From: Pegea sp. RAD2-039
Lineage: Eukaryota; Chordata; Thaliacea; Salpida; Salpidae
Length of the DNA stretch: 64,000 nt
NCBI GenBank assembly: GCA_034620365.1
Contig: JAQGEQ010000071.1
Location: 3,410,001-3,474,000 of the forward strand
Direction of reading: 5' to 3'
The position numbers were made by a program, and so were the translations under genes. Under the pieces are notes generated by a model. That model worked only from the letters and a program-made list of their open reading frames with translations, had not been told where the DNA came from and searched no databases. This document shows positions 51,241-64,000 of the stretch, one piece after another (within the stretch, counting starts at the first letter, position 1; each line of letters opens with the position of its first letter).

Positions 51241-53199
51241 GATAAAAATATTGAATTTAGCTCACATCGGTTAAACTCTGAGCAAAACTTGAAATAATAC
51301 TAAAGAGCTTAGTTTGAAAAATAAATTGTTTTGATTGTAAGTTTATTCATACTCATATGCGTTACCTCTATGAGTTTGTATTAAACACATTTATAAAAAC
51401 TACAATTTTCATATAACCTATAAGTCTATTCTTATTATGAAAGCTATTAAAATAATGAAATTAAACAATTTAAGTCATAGATTCTTTTTTCAGTCATAAC
51501 GTTTAAAGAAATAGCTCACACAGCTTCTTGAGTAAACTCTCTTTGAAATTTTTCCTACTCTTTCGATTACAAATAATGGAAAGCGTTGAACATATACGCA
51601 TTATTTTGTTTAAATTATATTCAACTACATTTAAAACTAGAATTCAATTAATCTTTGAAATTGTTAATTTGATCTTTTTCCTAATATCTACAATTAGTTT
51701 AGATTCACTAAATGTAAGAGCTCTCAACTACTCCAAAATTCAAAGCGATTTTGTGAGTAATAAAATTCATGTATTAGTTTTTGGAATTGATTTAGGCTGT
51801 GAGAGCAGACAGCTTGAAACCAGTCTTAGTATTCTTTATACGTTTAAAAAAGCTTTTACTATTCAAACAAAAGCAATAAAAAGTTCATTTTTTTCACATT
51901 ACAAAACTATTTGTTGATTTTATGATTAATACTGTTTCTTTATTTGTTCGATTGACTGTTTCTTTAAATTCCTACATTTTTCTTACAATATGTTGTATAA
52001 AGCTAATACATATGCTTTTAAATAAACTTAAATTTTGTGTAAAAATATTTTAGATGTTTTAGAAAGAAACGACTTTTAGGTGAAAGGGTATGAATGTTAT
52101 ACTTGGAAGCAATCTGTTATTAATTAAGCATATTGTTTATTAAATTAATACAGAAATTGTGCAAATATTGTTAGATAGAAAAGTTGATCTTCTATTCTGT
52201 ATAAATTTATTATTATGACTGAATTTTAAAAAAATTCAAAAAAACTGAAAAAATAACCGCAAAATTATATTAAATTTTATTATTATTTTTTGTCTTTTGA
52301 AACTAAATTTAATGTTGACTGATTGACATGAATTGTTTAGAAATTTAATAAAACTTGTTATCGCTAGAATATGTTTAAGTCGTTTAATTTTAAGTTAACA
52401 TTTTAAATCTGAAAATTTTGTTAAATGACAATAAACGTCTGAATACTTCCCAGCAATTGTTGTGTTTGCTTTCATAAACCCTGGTATTAACTTGTTACTT
52501 TGTTAGTTTAACTTAAATAGAAAACTATTTACAAATAGCAATAAGCTAAAATAAGCATGAATCTCTATTCTATAATCCTTATTTTCATATAAATTTCTTT
52601 TTAGAAAAAATTCAAGCTAATATAACTTTGATCAAATATTTTCTGCCAAGGGTCGATACCCTCTCTTCAAATCGCTGATTTTGCATTATATCATGTTTTT
52701 ACTATTTACTTTGTAACATCTGTGTTTTATCTATATAATAAAAATTAATTATTATTAATTCTATAAGTTTCTGAGGTTACCATTAATATTTATTAACAGC
52801 TTAAAAATAATCTCAAAAGATGTTTTACTACGTTGATCAAGTCATAAATACCATTTATGACACATAAAGATGTAAGGTTACTTTTCTGATGAGTAAAAAA
52901 CTTCATTAGAAATTATAGGATGATTTCTATAAAAAACTTGTGAGATGAATGAATGATTTAAGCTAGATTTATGAAATTTAGAATAAAATCACATTTAAAA
53001 TCAACTTTTTGAGTGAACAAAGATGGGCGTTATATGCTTAGCAACTCAATTATACACGCTTGAGTTAACTTTCAAGTCTGTTCAGAGAAAGAGCCATTCA
53101 GAGAATATCTTGGCTTGATATTTCTCTATTTGATAAATGTTTTTCAATCTATTATATTCATTATCTTGTTCTAAAATCTATTTTTGTTAAACAAAAACC

Positions 53200-53429
53200 G
53201 TCTGAACAAAATTTTCCCAAAAACTTACAATTTGTTGAAAGAATCATATTATTAATATAAAACTTTAGAGGTTATATGTTTACTTGCAGATAACTTTTCA
53301 TATAAACCTGTACGGTCTGAACAAAACTTTCCCAAAAACTTACAATTTGTTGAAAGAATCATATTACTAATATAAAAATTTAGAGGTTATATGTTTACTT
53401 GCAGATAACTTTTCATATAAACCTGTACG
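53200..53429. repeat. Tandem duplication, two 115-bp units
   Basis: Units 53200-53314 and 53315-53429 differ at only a few positions, starting at GTCTGAACAAAA and ending at CCTGTACG. No coding content. Confidence 0.92.
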
Positions 53430-56400
53430 GTAATACATTGTTTGGAAAATAAATTATTTAAGCTTTTTGTTTGTTAGCTTAAACTAGAAATAAAATAAAT
53501 TATGTCGGTAGTTTTACGAGTATTTATCAAAAACTTCTCTTTTGCTAACGGTTTTTATCACTGGAAGTTTTCATATTTGAAATGTTTCATGAAATTTTGT
53601 TGAATGAGAATCATTTCATGAAGTGAAGAGTCCATAAGAGTCATCGACATCTCAATCAATCTTTTTATTATGCGTCTGCAGCATTATATTCTTAATAACT
53701 GACACATTTCAGATTGAAAGCTTTATGCGATTTTAAGATTCAGTTATTTGGTAAAATAAACAACTGTATCTTCATGAATGCCAACTAAAGACACAAATGT
53801 GAAGTTGTTTAGAGTCAATAAAGAAGAACAATCCAACAAAGCTAAAAAGCAGAACGATAAGATTTCAACAAACTGTAGACTTGAGAGTTTTATTAAGTTG
53901 GCTCGGTCTCATGTATCATGATGATTATTTCAGAAACAAATTTTCTATTTAATATTTTTCTAAATTAGGTTATTCTAAAATAACTGTAATTCATTGATGC
54001 GTAAATTTTAGAAAAGATTTTTGAGCTAAATCCGAGATAATAAATTGATCTGGTGATTCAGTTGTTCCATAGAATTTATGGAAAAAATATTGAAATAAAA
54101 ACTCTAAAAAGAATTCTAATTTAACAAAAAAGTTTTAGTTCTTGAAATCTCATATTTAAGAAAATCTATGGTTATAATTTGCAAGCTCATTTTATATACT
54201 TTTTAGAGTTTAACGTGTTCAGTACCTCCTTAATGTAATACAACTCATAGTTAAGCTTTGTCTGAATTGTTTGCCAAGTGTAGTACAAAGACTTAAACAT
54301 TAAATTTTTAATAATTCTTTTAAGCCAATTTTGCAGAGACCATTTGCTTCAATAATTTTGAATGATATTGTGAAGGATAATTTGAATTCGAGTAAGAAGT
54401 ATGAAAAATATTTTAGCAGAATCAAAATTCCTTTTTAAACAGATATTTGAACTCAAAATGTAAATATTTAAACTTAAATGATTAATATTTTTATGATATT
54501 AAGCTTTTTATAACTGAATGACGCAATTTTAGAAAATATACATCATTTTTATGAGCAAACCCACAACAAAAATTTTAATTAACTTTTATTATCAATTGCT
54601 CAAAACTGTTTTTTGAAAAATGTTTAAGAATTATCTGAAAACTGATAAATAATTTTAAAATTGAATTTATATTTTATTAAATCTATAAGATATACAATTT
54701 TGTCAACTCTGCATCTGTAATTATCCAAATGTGTTAGTTAACAAAAATTATAAAATGATTTTTTGATTTATAAACAAATTCCAAAGAATATTTCAAATCA
54801 TTACAACAATTTTGATGTAAACTTTTCTGAATTAAGTCATTTTATAAGAAATAAAAAATAAACTTTTTGTGCAAACACTTAATATGAATGAAGGCATTAA
54901 ATAAGTTAGCTTGTGAAAATATTTTTATGTAATTGAATATGTTCCTATTAAATTATTTATTATATACAATCTTCATTCCCAAAAATAATTTGAAAATTTA
55001 TCAAATGGCTTACTAGCATCTATAATTATATAAAATAAATTTATCTCCTGAATATATAAGATATCATAAATAGATTTCGATAAAATATTATGTTTTCGTT
55101 AAACAAGTTTGTGAATAACAATTAAAAAGATATGAAAATATCCCAAAACATCAAATTCAATATTAGTGAAAATTTTTAGAATATTTGTTTAAATATTAAA
55201 CCGAAAACTCAAACCTTCGCACAGAAAACATAAAAAAGCTAATTGCAAATTCGATAAGCTATTCCAATAAATTAACCATCCAAATTTCTTAGACAATAAG
55301 ACTAAGCCACAAATATGATATTAATATATGAATCATAGGCTAAGTATTTTAAAAGGTTTTAAGAAACCCGTTTCTGGAAGCATTTTCCTCAATAATAATG
55401 TTTATTCTCCTCAACAAACCCAAACCTGAAACAATTCAAACTTTTGAAGGTGGAGTCCTGTTCATTTAACAACTTGTATTTAATATATTTGCTTATTCAA
55501 TGATTATGACGACAAAAATGAAAAAGTCATTCAAAGTTTGAGCAGATCTCATAGTTTAAACCAGAAATTGGTTTTTAATATAGTAATTAAAATATATTTT
55601 GCTTATTTTATTTTCATAAACTATTATTGATTAATGGAGTATTTTAGACTATTAATTTAAAATTAATTGTGTCTATATAATGTTCATTAGGACGTTTTTT
55701 ATCAAATAAAATAATTTCCTTATTTTCAGATCTTAGAATAATAGCACCAAAGAAGTTTTCCAAACTAACTTTATATCAACATCTGACGGAATTTTTATCA
55801 ATTCATTCAAATATAAACTAAACTCATTCAGAACAAGACACACGAAGTGATTTTTCAGTTATAATTGTCAACCAAATTTCTTCATGAAAAACTCTTCAGG
55901 ATCTGATACAAGAGCGCCAACAAAAAACAAGAACTTTCCGTATAAATCTTATGAAGTCTTACTTTTGATCACATTATTCACATTTCGGATTGCAAAAGTT
56001 TCTAGTTTATTAGTGTCAAAAGGCTAATTCAGAATTATTAAAATAAATTAAAAAAGTTTCAGTTTAGATTTCTTTATACAATTGTTCAAATCTTTATTTT
56101 TGCCAAAGGGATATAGCACAGAAAAATCTATCAAAACTTATTATTATTTTATTTTGAGCATATTATCATCATATATAGAGGTTAGAAGAAGTTCTTCAAT
56201 CATCAAGAAAAAAACTTGCTTGTATTACAAGATAAATTTTATTATTTAAGTTATTCAAAATTTTGATTAAATTTAATTAATTTAAATATTTTAGTTATTC
56301 AAAAATACAGAATAGAGTTTCCAATTAGTACAAAATAGCATTTGTAAGAGTCACACTCTAATTTGATTCTATTTCAACGAGATCATTTTGAACGTTTTCT

Positions 56401-56956
56401 ACTTCCACAGCTTTTATGTTCATTGACAGGTAGTTTTTGTGAAATTATTTAAAATTAAACTAATACTTATCTGTTGCAGCTTTTCAGACTTTAAAGATTC
56501 GGTTTTATTAAACATAATAAGTTTGTAAAAAAAGAAGAAGATGATATCATAATTGAGTTTCGTTTAATAATTTTTATAACTTATTTTAAGTTTTGATTTT
56601 TTAATTGTAATCAGAAAGTGTTGACAATAAATAAAAGGTTGTCAATTGATTATACTCAAATGTTGTTTTTGTATATTGCAATATACGTCAAATTTTATTC
56701 AAAATAAATATATACAGACGTATATAGATAGTTGTCAATATAGATTTATTGTATTTGATTAAAATCTTATTTTTATGCATCCAAATGTTAGCTTGAAATA
56801 TAACTGACTCGGAAAAATGATTTTTTTTATAAATTATTCTAACTTTATTCATTTATTCAACGCATGGAATTACAATTTATGATTGATACAAAAATAAAAG
56901 AAACACTGTAGAAGCAGAGGTAAGACGTAAATTATGAATCAAAATATGGTATGGAA

Positions 56957-56985
56957 AAATAGAAGAAGAAGAAGAAGAAGATGAG
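56957..56985 (+). repeat. AGA trinucleotide microsatellite
   Basis: About seven AGA/GAA units. Confidence 0.8.
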
Positions 56986-57249
56986 GTAACTGGTAGTGTT
57001 AAATATCACTCGGAAACTACTTAAAGTTTGTCTTTCTAGCATAACTTTACAAATGTTAAAGATTACCCTATTTAAAAAGATGCTACTCCACTGGGTGCTA
57101 AGACTTATTGAGCGGTTTAATTTTGATTAAAGAGCCTCTGAGAACGTATGGGAGATTGGTATATTTAAAGTATTCTAAGAAGTTAAAATGGAAAAAAATC
57201 ATTAAAAATTTTAAATAGTGGTATAAGGACAAAAAATAGGCGTCGATAA

Positions 57250-58560
57250 TGAAAGGATTTAACATTTAGATTATAGAATCAGTCTTCGTATGAGAAAAAA
57301 GGGTATTCCACATCTAAAGAAAGCTTTTCTAGTGAATGATCTTTGGACGGATTCAAGATTTGTGATATCTCTTATAAGGTGAGGACTCAATACGGAAGAG
57401 TTGAACTGTAATTTAGAAAGGGTGGACATGGTATAGAGTTTTATCAGTATCGAGATATTTCTTGTCTTAAATTATTTTAGAATTTGGCATTAAGTTAATG
57501 AACTAATTCTGAACAAATAGTTTACATGGTGAGTCCATTCTAAGTTTTGAGAGATGAAGATTTACTGGTTGATGACCTTACATCGTAAAAATTTATTGTT
57601 GCCTAAATAAAATAAGTTAAATATTAAGCTGGAGCTGAAAGTTTTACTTATTGACAGGTAGAAAGATCTGTCGGTGGAAAGCTTGAGTTGCCTCGATTGA
57701 ATCCATAGATCAGTGGATTTCAAAGGAATTTGAAGAGCAACCAGTTTAGAACTAACTAAAGAGCTTGGCATCGTCGGCAAAAGCATTTAGTTTCCAAAAC
57801 AATTTAGTGATGTAGTCATTGATATAAATATTGAAAAGAAGAGATCCAATAATGCTGGCATAGGGAGCACCACTGGAAATATCACGAACACCTGATGAAG
57901 TATTATTAATGATGACTTGTTGTTATCTATCATTAAGAAATTGTTCAATCCAAGGGATAATAGTGGAGTAATGTTAAATTGTCTAAATATTTTTACCAAT
58001 ATTGAATGTGAAGCTGAGTTAAAGGCTTTGTGAATGTCTGTATAAATGATATTGGTTATTAAACTACTAAGGATAATGAAGAATTAAAGACATGTAATTC
58101 AGGTTTTACTGTAAATTAGATAAGTCTCTATTAAAAGTAGGAAGAAACTTTTTCAGGTGTACGAGTTAATTTGTTCTTCAGGTTGTGCACGGCGGTGGAA
58201 ATGTCAAACTCAGTGATAAGAAAGACCTTTTGTTGAAATATTCACCTTTTAAGATCACTGACATACAAATTTTAATTTTCATCAATAAGGAGTGGTGATC
58301 TGCAGTTTAATTTTGATTTAACAAATTTACGTGATGAGCACAAACTTTACTTTCCTTATAGTCGTGCCACTTTTTGACTTCAATTTCTTATATTTAAGTT
58401 TGTATTTTGCTTTGTAGGAGTTTTCTACTCTAGATTTTTTGTATAAGAGATGCTTTTCAGTTAACAAACTTTTAATGTGTGGTGGAGGATTAATACAATT
58501 GAAATAGGAGAGAGCTTTTAGTGGAACAAATATTTGAATAGAATTGTTCAAAACTCATTG
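57250..58560 (-). pseudogene. LINE reverse transcriptase fragment
   Basis: On the minus strand the sequence runs from a pre-RT segment (INPPPHIKSLLTEKHLLYKK, about 58500-58420) through the RT palm. At 57880-57815 it reads SSGAPYASIIGSLLFNIYIN, matching the S-G-V-P-Q-G-S-x-L-G-P-L-L-F motif, and at 57781-57770 the catalytic FADD is intact. RQLKLSTDR and a thumb region follow. Stops and shifts break the frame into pieces. Same family as 35140-35800 and similar to CR1/jockey-type LINEs. Confidence 0.75.
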
Positions 58561-58880
58561 AAATTATCGTTAAATCATTGTAAGAATAACTCATTATTAA
58601 TTATTCATTTTCAGTTAGAAGATGAGGTATAGGTGTTTATCTTGTTAAGTTAGCTCTATAGATGAATTAAACTGAACTTGAAAAGTGATATCAAAATGGT
58701 CGCAGATGGAAGAAAAGATAGAATTAACTGATCAGATGAGAAGTCCATTCTAAGTTTTAAAGGAAAAATATTCACTCCTCCAACAGCTGTGAAATTACTT
58801 GAAACCCAGATTTTTAGGCAGGAATACTTTTGAAAAAGTAGTTGATTTAGTAGCTGTGAGCTTAATTCATTATTTATATA
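58561..58880. other. Spacer next to the right arm
   Basis: Contains the roughly 50-bp sequence shared with the annexin 3' UTRs (58768-58812) and a copy of GTCCATTCTAAGTTTT, also at 57533. Possibly further LINE sequence. No gene. Confidence 0.45.
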
Positions 58881-61800
58881 AGTGTTTACATTAAAAAGAA
58901 AATTATATTTAAAGTTTGTGCCTAATATAAGATAAAACTTAACCTTGCTACCAACAATTAGCTTATTATAAAAGATATAGATTGAATATTATCGTAAGGC
59001 AATAAAGCAAATTGTTTATGGTACTAAAATAAGAAAATTGTCTCCATTAATAAAATGCAATCAGAGATTATTATAAATTAATTAGATAAATTGTAAAAGG
59101 AATTATTTTATTCTTCAACTACTTTTTTAGCAGTTAATACTTAAATGTTGATTTAGTAACAAAACATCTTAAAAATCTTTTACTTCAAGTGCTGCAATAC
59201 TGTAAAGTTGTTTTGCTCAAAACCATTCTACCTTGAAATATTTTCTTCTAGAGCAAACTATAAGTTTTCAGACATTTATATTATCAAAAGGAAATCAATG
59301 CGGGTTTTATCGCATTTTTAGCTTAACTATTAAAACCTAAATTATAGCTTACCAAATTTGTCACCAAAATTTAAACTTTTAGGTTTTAATCTCTTGTAGA
59401 AGGATGATTAAGCTCTTTAAATTTATTTTGGAAACCGTACTCATAACTGTATCAGTAATTTTGTAACTCAGTCAATTCTGCATACTTAGTTTGGAAAACA
59501 TTTTATTGAATCAATAGTTTATTGTTTGTAACTTTTTATGTAAATAGAAAAACTTTGGTTGAAATTTTTTATTGTTACTTTAATTGTTATTGAAATAAAA
59601 TGATATATTTTGTTTACATGTAAAACTCAAACGAAAATACAACAATTTTGAAAGCGTTATATTCAATTCATCAGCAGCTAAGATAGTAATTAAAGCCAAA
59701 AGACCAGTTTATAGGACACAAAAGCTGTTGAATGATACTATTTCATTGAATACTTAGATTTAACTTAACGACTTTTACCGTAACAAGTTTAAATAAATAC
59801 TTGTTTACAAAAAAATCAGCCAATCCTACTATGAATAAAAAGGTAAATTGCTAACTTAGTGAAAATATTATGTAGGTTTAATTCAAGGTTTAATCATTGA
59901 TATAATTAAATTTTAATTAGCTATAGTCTATTTTTCTAAATTTTAATTCTATGCTGTAGTGCTATTTATACAGATTTATTTCTTCGTAACCGTTAAAGAT
60001 AAAGTTTTTATCATCAATATTTTTATTTTAAAGTTTAAATGTGTTTGAATTACTTAATTTCTAATATAAATTCATTGTGCTGCGAGTGTATGAGAGCTAA
60101 TGTGTGTTTACCAAGCTAGTTTAGTTTAGTTGATCAAAACTTGGCAGGTTTTTGGAATTAAAGGTGAACTTTAACCACAGTGGTTAGCAGTGAACGTTAA
60201 AATAAAATTATAACAAATAACATTAGATAATTTCTTTTATTGCTTCCAAGTATATTTCGAAACTTATTTCAAAACTGGTACATATAGTATATAGGAAATA
60301 CTTAAACTAAAATGTTTTTTAAAAATAATTTTAAAGGAAAAATATATATTCCTCTAACGGCTAGGAAATTACTTGAAACCCAGAGACCCGGTTTAATCTG
60401 GTTACAAACATAATTTAGGTTTTTGTAAGCTCTGGAAGGTGGTTAAACACGACCACAATCTGATTTTTGAACCGTAAATGAATATAGGGCTAGATGCCAG
60501 CGATCGAAATCCAGAAAAGCACTTATATGAAAATATATACAGTGGGATACATAAGAGAGTATACAAGGCTATATATATATTGATGTATGTCTGAAACTTC
60601 ATCTTATAGCTAAGCTCCATTAATACTTCAAAACTCCGAACGTTTAAAACGAGCTTATTTGCACAAGGATAAGAGAATTTTCTGATACTTTCCTTTTGTA
60701 GCATCCTACATAAGATAACATTGTCATGTGTGGTTAAAAAAGTATGATTAGGACAACATGATTCTCTAAAATGTTTTAGAATATTTTTATAAAGCAACTT
60801 AATGTTTTGTACCTCTAGATGCTTCAGTAAACTCTTATTGAAAGTTCTTTCGTATTCTTCCTTGACATCAATCAAATCAACTTCACTTCTTAGAGTCAGT
60901 ATATAGATAAGTTGTTTATCTTCAACTCCATTAGTCTATAAGAAGTATATTTTGATTGTATACTTTGGTTACAAAGTTTAAATTAAAGACAAATTTATCA
61001 ATATTATAGATATAGAAGGAGTTGTTTATAGATAAAAGAATGAATAAAATATGAATTAAAAAGGATTAATAAACATTTTTCATAAAAAAGAACAAATAAG
61101 AGACTTTGTCATTGATCTAGATAGTTAATAGAGCATGAAGTTTATCAAACGTCATCAGCTCAAAATGTAACCAAATGCTCAAAAAGGATACACGTGTGAA
61201 AAAAAATTCTATACAAAATTATTTAACTTACAGACAGTGCATCATATGCTTGGAAAGCATAATACTTAGGTGGAACCAAAGTAGAAAATCGAACTGAAAA
61301 ACAAACACAGCGTTTTTATTAAGAGTTCTTTGTGCGTTCAGACTTGTTAAAAATTAAATAAAATATTGTTCATTCAGCAACTTGATTATGGAATACTTAT
61401 GTTCAGTTTAATAGCTTCTAATAAATTTATTCTTACCAATAGTTCGAAGACCACGGTGTAGATCACTCTTGCATTGCTTATCAATTGTCTCAATCAAATT
61501 TTCTTTAGAATGCTTGGGCCAGCATTCTTTAAACAGATACCACAGGTGCTGATAACTTCGCTGAGTAAATATTTTCAAGAATGTCGGGTTGCTGGGATTC
61601 CAGTTTTTCACTTGAATGGCGAAAAGTTGCTGAAACATAAATTGTTCAGTTTGCTGTAAATGAATGATTTCAGATCAAATTACTTTTGCATCAGCTTCTG
61701 CTTCTTCAGCAACAACTGTTCCATTATCAGGGTGTCTCAAGCCCTTTAAGATATTAACAAGAAAATCTCTGAATCCACTCGATGTATCATTTTTTACGTC

Positions 61801-64000
61801 GTTCACAAGATCACGCTTGAACACTAAAAAATCAAACAAAATTATCAACACTAAATATTTCAAAGCTATATCTACTCACATGTTTGATAATCCTTTTTAA
61901 TATCGTTAATCTCTAGGCTTGATTGAGTGCATAAAATCTCAATTAAGACTGCTTCATCAGTTCCAAATCCTTTGATGGCTTTTCTTAGAGCTTGGGCGTC
62001 CAAAACGCTCTTTTTCCACATCAAATGTTGGACAGTTGTTAACAAATTGCCACTCAATTCACCCTCCAAATCTTTCAAAAGATCCTGAGAAAAATAAAAA
62101 ATTAAAATAAATTGTTTTTTGACGTTTTGATGATATACAAGAGTGTATTTTATTGCCATTTGAATAAACAGATATAGTATATGTAAATAGATGTTTAAAA
62201 GTAGTTTTCCATAATTTTTTCACGATAGAAAATTAATGAAAGAATGCTTTAAAAAATGTTTTCTCTTATTTCATTACAATAATGACGAAATACCTTTTTG
62301 TATTTAGCAAGGTATCTTTCCTCAATTTTGTTTCGTTGAACTTTAGTTCGCTTGGTTAGAATAGCAATGATGGTATCTTCATCTGTTCCTATATTTGTAA
62401 TGAGAAAAATTTTATCAAATATTTTGTAAAAGAAATGCTTGAAAAATATTTTTAAGAAAAATACTGAATTTTGGAAGATTTTTATTCTTTCTGCTTAAAA
62501 AGAAATGAAATATTCTTGATTGATAAGAATGACAAAAGCTAAAAATTATCACGCTATTTTTAAACAACTGTATATCTATTCTTAAACATTTTTTAAATAA
62601 TTTAGTTACAATGGAGCTAAAAGTATAATGTAATTGTAGCTGATGTGTTAACTTAAAACTTATTGATAGTAGTTTAATATCTCACCAAGTCCCTTCATGG
62701 CCTTATGTAAAGCTTCAGCATCTTCATCAGGATCAAAATGGGTCTTTGTTCTGACTGTACCACCCTTAATTTTCCAACTAACCGATATAACTTCCTGAAC
62801 AAATATTTAGTACAACACTTTATTATAGTTAAAGTAAATAAAAACTAATTTGGCTTTCTTTGCCGCCCGATATGAAAAAGAAAAATTTTGCAAAAGACTT
62901 TGTTGAAGAAAAAAAGTAAACTTAAAAAGAATATTTACCTTTAACTGTACCTGAATTTAACCCTAAAAAAACTTTTGTTTGCTAACTGTTTGTAAAATGT
63001 TAACAAATAAAGCTTTTGAAAAGTGACAACAAAAGATCTTTAAACAGCTTGTTTTATTTGCGAGCTTGCTATAAGATTTACATACATACATCAAGAAATT
63101 GTATATAGGCAAATTATATGAGAAAGTTAAAAGGCATTTTACCAGGTAGGGTTAGAATTTAAAAGTTAAAGAAAAATATTATAAAAATTCATTTATTACA
63201 TTTGTGATTATATTTTTGATTACATATATAGTGATTTAAATGATTAAAAGACCGTTGAAGATCAGCTTGTAAGCTTTGATCGCTCCCTGATTAAACTTCA
63301 AGCCTGTTATACAATGAGATTTGATGAATCGATGTTGTTTATCTTATTCAAGTCAAATTATTACATCCCATTTCATGGTTATTTCGATTTATAAAACTTG
63401 TTAAAGTATTAATATAATAAACTAATTTGTGTGAGATTAAAGATACAACTTTGAAAAGTAAAAATAATTGCAGCGATTTCCAACAGCCTCATCAATGTTA
63501 GTTAAGCTTATTACAAGTTGAAACAAATAAAAATTCAATCACTAGCAAAGCAGCACTTCAGTTTTAAGAAAAATCAGTTGAAAAACCACAACAGCAGCTT
63601 AGGTATAAAAATCACTTACATCAGTTTGCTTCACTCCTTTTCCACCTTTTCCTTTTGGAGTTGATTGAGATTTAATAGTTGTTTGGACTTGACTTCCCTG
63701 GACTTGGCCACCTTTCATCACGACATTTGAAGTTTCAGTTGTAGTTGTAGTAGTAGTCTGCATCATCTCTTCAACAATTTGTGGTCGGCTTTTCTTTGTG
63801 ACAGATATTTGGCTACGTTCAATTGAAGCAGATCTGGAGCTTGAGCTTGAGCTAGAGCTTGAGCTACTTCTGCTTCTGATTTGTTGAAATCTTGTGTCAA
63901 CCTCTGAGATCCTGAGGTGTAATATGAAATTTTTAGATTAATTTGAAATAAATTCTTTATTTTTAAATCAATTCAATAAATAATAAATAACTCGACTGAA
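58881..64000 (-). repeat. Right arm of the inverted duplication
   Basis: Reverse-oriented copy of 45870-51240, cut by the window end, so the true arm is longer. Exon lengths are all conserved. Compared with the left arm it lacks about 265 bp near 60118. Confidence 0.93.
60655..63911 (-). CDS. Intermediate filament tail-annexin, inverted copy 2 (5' part outside window)
   Basis: Exons in transcript order: 63911-63620 (filament tail), 62950-62939 (microexon), 62794-62686, 62388-62294, 62084-61880, 61823-61684, 61629-61437, 61293-61232, 60935-60813, 60705-60655. All exon lengths equal copy 1 and the frame is open to the same stop. I see five residue changes: RQ to SR in the tail, P to H before annexin repeat 1, R to H in repeat 3 and K to N in repeat 4. 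Poly(A) signal at 60241-60236 (minus). The rod exons should lie beyond 64000 if this copy is complete. The intact frame suggests a functional or very young copy. Confidence 0.75.

Larger units (their letters stand above)
51241..57249. other. Spacer of the inverted duplication, left part
   Basis: AT-rich. It contains the 115-bp tandem duplication at 53200-53429 and an AGA trinucleotide run near 56960. An open stretch at 51528-51917 (+) has an unremarkable, AT-driven composition and no recognisable domain; I do not call it a gene. Confidence 0.5.

Noticed and set aside
51528-51917. 129-codon open stretch on the plus strand in the spacer
   Set aside because: Begins without ATG, has AT-driven composition (F, L, I, S, K), no recognisable domain and no partner exons; probably chance.
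52625-52680. tRNA-like TTCAAATC box
   Set aside because: No acceptor, D or anticodon stem could be folded around it.

Overview
This is an AT-rich animal (bilaterian) genomic window with spliced genes. Introns range from about 50 bp to over 2 kb, are almost all GT-AG, and one is GC-AG. Proteins were assembled by hand by following splice sites and codon phase, and every model below stays in frame from exon to exon. The gene set is metazoan: APC10, CCDC134, arfaptin, MCTS1, an Ig/TIR receptor of IL-1R type, an EFCAB5-like protein and a cytoplasmic intermediate filament. The intermediate filament lacks the 42-residue coil-1B insert typical of protostomes and lamins. With the IL-1R-like receptor and a possible operon, this hints at an invertebrate chordate such as an AT-rich tunicate, but that is inference.

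Layout. Positions 53-350 hold exons of an unidentified gene (- strand) that leaves the window. Positions 1.2-1.9 kb hold a broken Ty3/gypsy gag-protease remnant. APC10 (4106-5540, +) and CCDC134 (5630-6571, +) are only 89 bp apart, with a splice acceptor lying between them, so they may be an operon resolved by trans-splicing. Arfaptin (13441-7277, -), the IL-1R-like receptor (21988-15841, -), MCTS1 (24158-25624, +) and an EFCAB5-like gene (34250-26122, -) follow. A tRNA-Val(AAC) and a decayed LINE sit antisense inside the receptor gene. A gene-poor 9 kb stretch (34.3-43.2 kb) contains a LINE fragment.

The most unusual part is the last 21 kb. From 43233 to 49216 (+) ten exons encode a complete intermediate-filament head, rod and tail. 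They are followed, in phase and through a 12-nt microexon, by eight further exons encoding a four-repeat annexin core. No start codon precedes the annexin exons, so an intermediate filament-annexin fusion protein of about 777 residues is the simplest reading. A short alternative last exon plus AATAAA after the filament tail could also give a filament-only protein. The tail-plus-annexin part is present again in inverted orientation at 63911-60655 (-). It lies in arms of over 5 kb (45870-51240 and 58881-64000) around a 7.6 kb spacer that carries a LINE and a 115-bp tandem duplication. The arms are nearly identical but both copies are open and differ by a few amino acids.

The genes belong to unrelated cell functions (cell-cycle ubiquitin ligase, ER protein, Golgi BAR protein, innate-type receptor, translation re-initiation factor, ciliary-type protein, cytoskeleton), so apart from APC10-CCDC134 I see no functional cluster.
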